This document shows, piece by piece, positions 58,302 to 64,000 of a stretch of 64,000 nucleotides of DNA; position 1 is the first letter of the stretch, and the number at the start of each line of letters is the position of its first letter. Made by a program: the position numbers and the translations under genes. The DNA is taken from positions 62,001-126,000 of the forward strand of contig NZ_JAAAKZ010000006.1 of the NCBI RefSeq assembly GCF_009905605.1. The letters run 5' to 3'. The notes beneath the pieces are model-generated. The model searched no databases. It was not told the origin of the DNA and worked only from the letters and a program-made list of their open reading frames with translations. This stretch comes from Runella sp. CRIBMP. GTDB lineage: Bacteria > Bacteroidota > Bacteroidia > Cytophagales > Spirosomataceae.

Positions 58302-60308
58302 ATGACTAAAGGACGATTTATATACTTTTTTTGCTTTTTTCTCGGCATTCTTCAATCGGTTATTGCCCAACGGGAATCCTTTCCGAAAGGGTATTTTCAG
58401 TTTCCGATTCATCCTGGTCAGAAAAACACTCTGGCGGGGGTTTTGGGAGATTTGCGCACCAATCATTTTCACGCAGGGATTGATATTCGTACCCAGCAAC
58501 GGGAAGGATTGCAGGTCTTGGCGGCGGCCGAAGGGTATATTTCGCGCATTAAAGTGCAAACGTCGGGTTATGGAAACGTGATTTTTATCAAACACCCCAA
58601 CGGCATGACAACGGTGTATGGCCATTTGCTTTCGTTTGCGGAGCCGATGGGAAGTTATTTACGCCAAAAACAGTACGAACGTAAATCGTTTGAAATAGAA
58701 CTCAATCCCTCACCCGACCAGTTTCCAGTGAGCAAAGGACAACTGATTGGCCTTTCGGGAAACACCGGCGGCTCGGCGGGGCCGCATTTACATTTTGAGA
58801 TTCGGGACTCCAAAGACAATTATCTTAATCCTTTGTTCTTTGATTTTACCGAAATTGAAGACAATACGCCGCCTTATTTTACGTCAATGGCCATCCGCCC
58901 CATGTCGCTATTGAGTCGCGTCAACGGGGAATTTGAAAGAATTACCTTTCGGCCAGTGCGTCAAAAAGAAGGCCTTTATTCCGTGGCGCAGCCCATAAAA
59001 GCTTGGGGGGAAATCGGTCTTGAACTGATTGCTTTTGATGCCATGACGGGGGTGAATTTCAGAAACGGCGTGAATTGCGTTGAAATTAAGCTCGACGGGC
59101 AGGAAGTATTTGCTTACAACATGACTTCGTTTCCATCATGGTCTACCCGCGATTATAACAACCTTATCGACTACGCCACCGAACAAAAAACGGGCGCTCG
59201 CTACCTGAAATGCTATAATCCAGACGGCAATCAATTTAATGTGCACAAAACCGACGGCTATCGCGGCAAGCTGCAAATAAGGGACACGCTCATGCACGAT
59301 GTGGAGGTGACGCTCTTTGATTCTTACGAAAATTCGGCGGTGTTGCGATTGAAAATAAAGGGCGAAGCGCCCGAGGTGCTGTTGCCTCTCTTGGAGGAGC
59401 CAGAGGCACTGCCAACGGTGGCTTATCTCAAAACAGATGCGGTAGAAAATGTGCTTAAAATCACTGCATTTGGGCTTTCTCAGTTGACGCAGGCTGATAT
59501 TTACGTAAAAAATAAAAGTATAAAATTGGCGCCAGCGTATCAGAGCAGCGGTGAAACGGTCTATTTGCTTGATTTGCGCGACTACTTGCCCGATTCGATT
59601 CAAATTGGCAACAAACAACTGAAAACAAACTTTCGGGAACGGATTCGCCCCAATATCATTGAGACCTACAACGGCGACCGCTACACGCTGCGCTTTGGCA
59701 ACCAAAGCATTTTTGATACACTTTATCTGGCCGTGCAGTCGCGCGCGAATGGGCTTGCCATCAATGAAGAAAATATCCCGCTTCGGGATGCCATCGGGGT
59801 TAATTTTCGGCCAGACCAAATGCCAGCTAATCCTGAAAGAACACACGCTTACCGCTTTGACGGTGAGCGACTGCGTTTTGTGGGCGGAAAATGGCAAGGC
59901 GAAACGCTTGATTTTACCACCCGCGAGTTGGGCGATTTTTCCATCGCTACCGATGAAACGCCGCCGTCTGTAAAGTTGATTCAATCTTCCAAAAAAAGTA
60001 TTTCGGCGCGTATTTCCGATGGAATGTCGGGAATCAGTTCGTTCAATGCGTTTGTAAATGGAGAGTGGGTTTTGATGAATTATGACTACAAACGCAACTA
60101 TATTTGGTCTGATAAACTGGTTGACACCCTTGATTTTGAGGGGGAATTACGGCTCGAAGTGACCGACCGCGCAGGAAATATCGCTATCTTGCAGGCCGAA
60201 ATCAAAGAACCTGTTGTCAAACCCGCTACCCGTAAAAAACATGGCACTGCAAGTAGGCGAAAAAGCTCCCCTGTTCGAAGCAAAGGATCAAAACGGAAAC
60301 GTCGTTAA
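58302..60308 (+). CDS. M23-family (LytM) peptidoglycan endopeptidase
   Basis: A 668-residue secreted protein (signal FIYFFCFFLGILQSVIAQ). The LytM domain (about residues 30-185) is complete: GDLRTNHFHAGIDI (zinc histidine and aspartate), TTVYGHL and SAGPHLHFEIRD. A long beta-rich C-terminal region follows. The last 22 residues (arginine and lysine rich, HGTASRRKSS onward) are read from DNA that also encodes the start of bcp in another frame. It probably trims peptidoglycan in the envelope. Confidence 0.9.
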   Translation: MTKGRFIYFFCFFLGILQSVIAQRESFPKGYFQFPIHPGQKNTLAGVLGDLRTNHFHAGIDIRTQQREGLQVLAAAEGYISRIKVQTSGYGNVIFIKHPNGMTTVYGHLLSFAEPMGSYLRQKQYERKSFEIELNPSPDQFPVSKGQLIGLSGNTGGSAGPHLHFEIRDSKDNYLNPLFFDFTEIEDNTPPYFTSMAIRPMSLLSRVNGEFERITFRPVRQKEGLYSVAQPIKAWGEIGLELIAFDAMTGVNFRNGVNCVEIKLDGQEVFAYNMTSFPSWSTRDYNNLIDYATEQKTGARYLKCYNPDGNQFNVHKTDGYRGKLQIRDTLMHDVEVTLFDSYENSAVLRLKIKGEAPEVLLPLLEEPEALPTVAYLKTDAVENVLKITAFGLSQLTQADIYVKNKSIKLAPAYQSSGETVYLLDLRDYLPDSIQIGNKQLKTNFRERIRPNIIETYNGDRYTLRFGNQSIFDTLYLAVQSRANGLAINEENIPLRDAIGVNFRPDQMPANPERTHAYRFDGERLRFVGGKWQGETLDFTTRELGDFSIATDETPPSVKLIQSSKKSISARISDGMSGISSFNAFVNGEWVLMNYDYKRNYIWSDKLVDTLDFEGELRLEVTDRAGNIAILQAEIKEPVVKPATRKKHGTASRRKSSPVRSKGSKRKRR

Positions 60309-60690
60309 ACTGACTGATTTTCAGGGCAAAAAAATTGTCCTCTATTTTTATCCCAAAGATGATACACCCGGCTGTACTGCCCAGGCGTGCAGTCTGCGCG
60401 ATAGCTACGATGCTATGCTAGCCAGAGGCTACGTAGTGCTCGGCGCAAGCGTCGATAACGAAAAATCGCATAAGAAATTTGCCGAAAAATATCAGCTTCC
60501 CTTTCCTTTACTGGCCGATACCGAGCACCAAATCGTAGAAGCCTATGGTGTTTGGGCCGAAAAATCCATGTACGGCAAAACTTATATGGGCACAGTACGT
60601 ACTACTTTTATTATTGACGAAAATGGTGTAATTCAGGAGATTATCTCTAAAATTGACACCAAAAACCACGCAGAGCAGGTGCTTTCGTAA
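60241..60690 (+). CDS. bcp: Thioredoxin-dependent thiol peroxidase (BCP/peroxiredoxin Q)
   Basis: A 149-residue peroxiredoxin from ATG 60241 (MALQVGEKAPLFEAKDQNGN), the normal family start. The peroxidatic and resolving cysteines lie in TPGCTAQACSLRD, five residues apart as in E. coli BCP. It reduces hydroperoxides using thioredoxin. Its first 68 nt overlap the end of the M23 peptidase gene in another frame. The next gene starts 90 nt on. Confidence 0.95.
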   Translation: MALQVGEKAPLFEAKDQNGNVVKLTDFQGKKIVLYFYPKDDTPGCTAQACSLRDSYDAMLARGYVVLGASVDNEKSHKKFAEKYQLPFPLLADTEHQIVEAYGVWAEKSMYGKTYMGTVRTTFIIDENGVIQEIISKIDTKNHAEQVLS

Positions 60691-60706
60691 ATTAAGTTTT
60701 CGTTAG

Positions 60707-60742
60707 TTTGTGCTAAAAGTGTCATTCTGACATTTATATTTG
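60707..60742 (+). promoter_or_regulatory. Candidate promoter of the transketolase genes
   Basis: TTTG at 60707-60710 and TATATTTG at 60735-60742, with 24 nt between, slightly longer than usual. ATG 60780 lies 38 nt downstream. Confidence 0.4.
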
Positions 60743-60779
60743 TAACAATTTAAAAACTACGCATATTTCCATTATCCAA

Positions 60780-61637
60780 ATGACTGAACTTCAAAGCATT
60801 GCTTCGCAGGTAAGACGCGATATTTTACGCATGGTCCACGGCTGTCAATCAGGTCACCCGGGCGGGTCGCTAGGTTGCACCGATTTATTGGTTGCCTTGT
60901 ACTTTCAACAAATGAAAATCAACAACCGCAAAGGTAAAGGCGGTTATTTGTCATTCAATTTGGATGGCAAAGGTGAAGATTTGTTCTTTTTGTCAAATGG
61001 CCATATTTCGCCCGTGTTTTATAGCGTATTGGCGCGTCGCGGGTACTTTGACGTCAAAGAATTGGCCACCTTCCGTAAGATAAACACCCGTTTGCAAGGT
61101 CACCCCACCACCCACGAAGGACTGCCGGGCATTCGTATTGCATCGGGTTCTTTGGGCCAAGGGCTTTCGGTAGCGATAGGGGCGGCGTTGGCGAAAAAAC
61201 TCAACGGCGAAAAAAACATCGTGTATTGCCTCATGGGCGATGGCGAGCAGCAGGAAGGCCAAGTGTGGGAAGCCGTACAGTTTGCGCCCAACAACAACGT
61301 CGATAACCTCGTTGCGTTTGTGGACGTAAACGGTCAGCAGATCGACGGTTCGACCAATAAAGTAAATAACAACCGCGATTTAGGCGCAAAATACAAAGCT
61401 TTCGGCTGGCGTGTAGTGACCGTCGACGGCAACAACATGGACGAACTGACGACCCTGTTGCGCAAAATCAAGCGCCTTGTGGGTAAAGGTCAGCCCATCG
61501 CCGTGATGATGAAAACCGAAATGGGCCAAGGTGTAGACTTCATGATGCACAGCCACAAATGGCACGGCGTAGCGCCTAACGACGCCCAATTGGAGCAAGC
61601 TTTGGCGCAATTGCCCGAGACGCTGGGAGATTATTAA
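60780..61637 (+). CDS. Transketolase, N-terminal subunit
   Basis: A 285-residue thiamine-diphosphate-binding half. RRDILRMVHGCQSGHPGGSLGCTDLL (with the substrate-binding histidines), GSLGQGLSVAIGAALA, the TPP motif CLMGDGEQQEGQVWEA ending near DVNGQQIDG, and MMHSHKWHGVAPN are all present. It supplies the cofactor half of a two-subunit transketolase of the pentose phosphate pathway. Its partner should be adjacent but is moved to 63877 by three inserted genes. Confidence 0.95.
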   Translation: MTELQSIASQVRRDILRMVHGCQSGHPGGSLGCTDLLVALYFQQMKINNRKGKGGYLSFNLDGKGEDLFFLSNGHISPVFYSVLARRGYFDVKELATFRKINTRLQGHPTTHEGLPGIRIASGSLGQGLSVAIGAALAKKLNGEKNIVYCLMGDGEQQEGQVWEAVQFAPNNNVDNLVAFVDVNGQQIDGSTNKVNNNRDLGAKYKAFGWRVVTVDGNNMDELTTLLRKIKRLVGKGQPIAVMMKTEMGQGVDFMMHSHKWHGVAPNDAQLEQALAQLPETLGDY

Positions 61638-61648
61638 ACAATCAGGAG

Positions 61649-62239
61649 ATGGTAACAAGTCTTGACCAACTGGATTTATCAAAACAATACAGCTACGCAG
61701 ACTATCTTAAATGGAAGTTTGAAGAGCGGGTAGAGCTGATAAAAGGGCGCATTTTTAAAATGTCGCCTGCTCCTGCGCGTAAACATCAGACTATTTCAAG
61801 GTATTTTATCTCACAAATGGTAAAGTATTTTGATGAACACCCTTGCGAATGGTATCATGCGCCGTTTGATGTGCGTTTGGCGCGTAAATCTGAAAATACC
61901 GACAAACAGGTGTATACAGTGGTGCAGCCTGATCTTTGCGTGATTTGCGATAAATCGAAGTTGGATAAGCGAGGCTGTGTTGGTGCACCTGATTTGATTA
62001 TTGAAATTCTCTCACCCGGCAATAGTAAGAAGGAAATGAAGGATAAGTTTGAGGTGTATGAAGAAGCTGGGGTGCGCGAGTATTGGATTGTACAATCGAC
62101 CGATAAGAATGTACTGGTTTACACACTCAACGAACAGGGCGTTTTTATCGGACATCGGCCTTTCATTGAAGACGAAATCATGCACTCGTTTATTTTTCCT
62201 GAACTGAAAATCAATTTGTTAGAAGTCTTTAAAGATTGA
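61649..62239 (+). CDS. Uma2-family (DUF820) PD-(D/E)XK-type endonuclease
   Basis: A 196-residue protein. It carries the Uma2 pattern VQPDLCVICD and PDLIIEILSPGNSKKEMKDKFEVYEEAGVREYWIV, in which the D, E and K of the restriction-like active site fall. Uma2 proteins are abundant in Bacteroidota and cyanobacteria, and their role is poorly known; some associate with mobile or defence loci. It begins 11 nt after the transketolase N stop and is followed 18 nt later by the ATPase gene. Confidence 0.88.
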   Translation: MVTSLDQLDLSKQYSYADYLKWKFEERVELIKGRIFKMSPAPARKHQTISRYFISQMVKYFDEHPCEWYHAPFDVRLARKSENTDKQVYTVVQPDLCVICDKSKLDKRGCVGAPDLIIEILSPGNSKKEMKDKFEVYEEAGVREYWIVQSTDKNVLVYTLNEQGVFIGHRPFIEDEIMHSFIFPELKINLLEVFKD

Positions 62240-62257
62240 CGCCCCCTCCGTTGCTGA

Positions 62258-63289
62258 ATGAAACTCCAAAGTCTCCATATCAAAAATTTCAAGTCTATTG
62301 CAAAAATAGACATCATCGAACCCAACCCATTTACGGTCTTTGTCGGCCCCAACGGGTCGGGCAAGTCGAATATTTTTGAGGCATTGGAGTTTTTAAACTA
62401 TGGATTGCGTTTCGATTTTAATAGGGAAGAAGAGGTTAATTTTTCAGAAGCAGATACCGTTGTATCTTTATTTGGAGGGAATTCGTCAATTGTTCCTTTT
62501 AATAAACAAACATCAAAATCTGAAATACAGTTAAAACTAAATGACTATAGCTTATCGTCAACTAGTACGCTTAACGAATCCCGAAAATATTACTTTGGAT
62601 TTGGAGCTGATGAACGTATCAATTGGATTGATTGGGTAAATAATTCTCAAGAATTTCGTTTTTTAGTTAAAAATTTCTTCAGAATTTTTGTGAAAAATGA
62701 AGAAATTATGCGGCGCCGTTTACCTGTTGGAGGTAATTCAAAATTGAATTTTTCTGCTTCAAACCTTGCAAAGGTGCTAAAAATTATTTTGGAGGATGCC
62801 TTAAAACGAGATGAAATTTTAGATTGGTTACGATTACTAATTCCTGAATTTGACAACTTAGAAATAAGTACTGACGCTTTTGACGGAGAATCAAAATTAA
62901 AAATCAAAGAAAAACACACGAAACATCCTTTTCCTAAACACCTCATTTCCGACGGTACTTACAACATCCTAGCGCTTTTAACCGCCGTTTATCAATCGGA
63001 TGAGCCGCAGTTTTTGTGCATTGAAGAGCCGGAGAACGGATTGCATCCGAAAGTGATAAAAGAGTTGGTTCATTTCTTTCGGGATGCCTGCCAAGAAAAA
63101 GGGCATTATATCTGGCTCAATACGCATTCACAAACATTGGTTGCTCAGTTACAAACCGAAGAAATTATTCTTGTCAATAAAAAGCAGGGAGAAACAATAA
63201 CCAAACAACTAAAAAACCACAATTTACATGGTTTACGCATGGACGAGGCGTGGTTGACGGCAGCTTTAGGAGGAGGCTTACCTTGGTAA
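62258..63289 (+). CDS. AAA family ATPase of the OLD/RecF-like type
   Basis: A 343-residue SMC/RecF-type ATPase. It starts MKLQSLHIKNFKSIAKIDI; Walker A is FVGPNGSGKSNIFEAL (residues 28-43). Walker B is FLCIEEPENGLHP, preceded by the DGTYNILALLTA signature-like helix, and the H-loop is LNTHSQTLVAQ. Middle residues 50-200 are of a diverged, AT-rich sequence. No TOPRIM is fused; the next gene supplies it. The pair resembles split OLD/PARIS-like defence ATPases. The last codons contain the ribosome-binding site of the TOPRIM gene. Confidence 0.9.
   Translation: MKLQSLHIKNFKSIAKIDIIEPNPFTVFVGPNGSGKSNIFEALEFLNYGLRFDFNREEEVNFSEADTVVSLFGGNSSIVPFNKQTSKSEIQLKLNDYSLSSTSTLNESRKYYFGFGADERINWIDWVNNSQEFRFLVKNFFRIFVKNEEIMRRRLPVGGNSKLNFSASNLAKVLKIILEDALKRDEILDWLRLLIPEFDNLEISTDAFDGESKLKIKEKHTKHPFPKHLISDGTYNILALLTAVYQSDEPQFLCIEEPENGLHPKVIKELVHFFRDACQEKGHYIWLNTHSQTLVAQLQTEEIILVNKKQGETITKQLKNHNLHGLRMDEAWLTAALGGGLPW
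63268..63276 (+). promoter_or_regulatory. Strong Shine-Dalgarno before the TOPRIM-like gene
   Basis: AGGAGGAGG lies 6 nt before TTG 63283, inside the ATPase coding end. It decides the start of the next gene. Confidence 0.7.
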
Positions 63290-63855
63290 AAGTTGGGTTT
63301 ATCGTAGAAGGTGAAACCGAAAAGCTGATCATTGATTCTGACGGTTTTCAAAAATTGTTAGTTGAATTGAATTTAGAATGTGTCAGCGAAGCCATTGATG
63401 CTGGAGGAAATGGAAATTTATTACCTCATAACATCATCCCGTTTAGAGAAACCTTAAAAGATTTAGGAGCAGAATACATTATAATTCTTACCGACAAAGA
63501 CGATGCCGTTTGTATTACGCAGACGCGTCAACGAATAACCGAGCAGGAAAACCAAATTATCATTGTAGCAGTGCATCAAATTGAATCTTGGTTTTTGGCA
63601 GATACAGAGACATTATCGCTTTGCACAAAAAGTAATTGTTATTTTGAACAACCTGAACGAGAAATTGTCCCTTTTGAAACATTGGGAGCTTTGATGATAG
63701 AAAAAACGAAACGTGGTATCGGCAATAGAAAAACACGATTTGCGCTGAACTATTTGCGGAATGGTTTCTCCCTCCGACGCGCGGCGCAGCATCCCAATTG
63801 CCCCAGTGCCGCTTACTTTTTGAATAAACTTTCAGTACTTAATACCCAATACTAA
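63283..63855 (+). CDS. TOPRIM-like DUF4276-type protein (candidate effector nuclease)
   Basis: A 190-residue protein from TTG 63283 (MVKVGFIVEGETEKLIID), chosen because of the Shine-Dalgarno and the 7-nt overlap with the ATPase. TOPRIM-type acidic motifs are visible: E in VEGETEK (residues about 9-15) and D-x-D-D in ILTDKDDA (about residue 71-78). VAVHQIESWFLADTE and the C-terminal SLRRAAQHPNC also match DUF4276, which is usually encoded next to an AAA ATPase. A nuclease or RNA-cleaving effector role is inferred. Confidence 0.75.
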   Translation: MVKVGFIVEGETEKLIIDSDGFQKLLVELNLECVSEAIDAGGNGNLLPHNIIPFRETLKDLGAEYIIILTDKDDAVCITQTRQRITEQENQIIIVAVHQIESWFLADTETLSLCTKSNCYFEQPEREIVPFETLGALMIEKTKRGIGNRKTRFALNYLRNGFSLRRAAQHPNCPSAAYFLNKLSVLNTQY

Positions 63856-63876
63856 TTACGCAATACAACACAAAGA

Positions 63877-64000
63877 ATGAAAAAATATACGTTCACCGAA
63901 AAGAAAGATACCCGCAGCGGATTCGGCGCGGGAATGCAAGTTTTAGGTCAAACCAACCCCAACGTCGTGGCAATGTGTGCCGACTTGGTGGGCTCTTTAA
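63877..64000 (+). CDS. Transketolase, C-terminal subunit (start only, cut by window end)
   Basis: ATG 63877 opens MKKYTFTEKKDTRSGFGAGM followed by QVLGQTNPNVVAMCADLVGSL, the normal N-terminus of the C-terminal subunit of split transketolases. The frame runs off the window. It should pair with 60780-61637 but is separated by about 2.2 kb. Confidence 0.9.
   Translation, partial: MKKYTFTEKKDTRSGFGAGMQVLGQTNPNVVAMCADLVGSL

Noticed and set aside
59136-59984. A 282-codon minus-strand frame opposite the M23 peptidase gene
   Set aside because: It mirrors the M23 coding sequence and has no independent evidence.

Overview
The window looks like a chromosomal segment of a Bacteroidota bacterium, most likely the order Cytophagales and plausibly Runella or a relative. 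The genus is inferred from gene content and cannot be proven here. Supporting signs are a SusC/SusD pair, a very large FG-GAP/ASPIC lipoprotein, many secreted lipoproteins, promoters with the Bacteroidota-type -7 element TAnnTTTG, and few Shine-Dalgarno sequences. Most genes are ordinary chromosomal genes; a few accessory modules sit among them.

Layout. 1-5.7 kb: tail of an outer-membrane barrel gene, an OsmC-like protein, a cyclophilin, two FAD oxidoreductases, an SGNH lipoprotein and a DinB-like protein. 5.7-12.4 kb: a spoT-fur-purA minus-strand operon, tRNA-Leu(UAG) with promoter and terminator, trigger factor and a Crp-type regulator. 12.4-17.7 kb: a fatty acid hydroxylase, a methyltransferase, an esterase beside a class III-like alcohol dehydrogenase, and a tandem universal stress protein behind two FNR-type dyads. 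17.8-21.85 kb: a BlaI repressor, an M56 membrane metalloprotease and two extra genes that repeat only the juxtamembrane-plus-sensor half of the protease. This operon has a clear promoter with two BlaI-type operators. 21.9-26.8 kb: a dienelactone hydrolase, a repeat cluster, sufC, an inserted YoeB-type toxin-antitoxin pair, sufD and a D-2-hydroxyacid dehydrogenase. 26.9-29.0 kb: small secreted proteins and a Crp-type regulator carrying an 11-unit in-frame hexanucleotide repeat. 29.4-39.1 kb: a GH65 phosphorylase, a glycosyltransferase, a secreted esterase, a 2OG-Fe(II) oxygenase, a GNAT protein, an FKBP, agmatine deiminase, a DsrE-like protein and holB. 39.1-48.6 kb: FG-GAP/ASPIC lipoprotein, an unknown secreted protein, SusD and SusC. 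48.8-56.2 kb: a rimB-like/rimK pair, a NUDIX-type regulator with a degenerate Nudix box, DUF3667, a GH5 glycosidase, a sialate O-acetylesterase-like protein and an aldo/keto reductase. 56.3-64.0 kb: MscS, an FAH-family protein, an M23 peptidase overlapping bcp, then a split transketolase whose two halves are separated by an Uma2 nuclease, an AAA ATPase and a TOPRIM-like (DUF4276-type) gene. The window ends inside the transketolase C-terminal subunit.

How they fit together. SusC/SusD, GH5, the esterases, GH65 and the NUDIX regulator suggest a glycan-scavenging life style. The two best candidates for something little described are the BlaI/M56 operon with stand-alone sensor halves (17.8-21.85 kb) and the Uma2-ATPase-TOPRIM cassette lodged in the transketolase operon (61.6-63.9 kb), which resembles a PARIS/OLD-like defence module. 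Both accessory cassettes inside housekeeping operons (toxin-antitoxin in suf, ATPase/TOPRIM in transketolase) are co-oriented with their hosts and bring no visible terminator.
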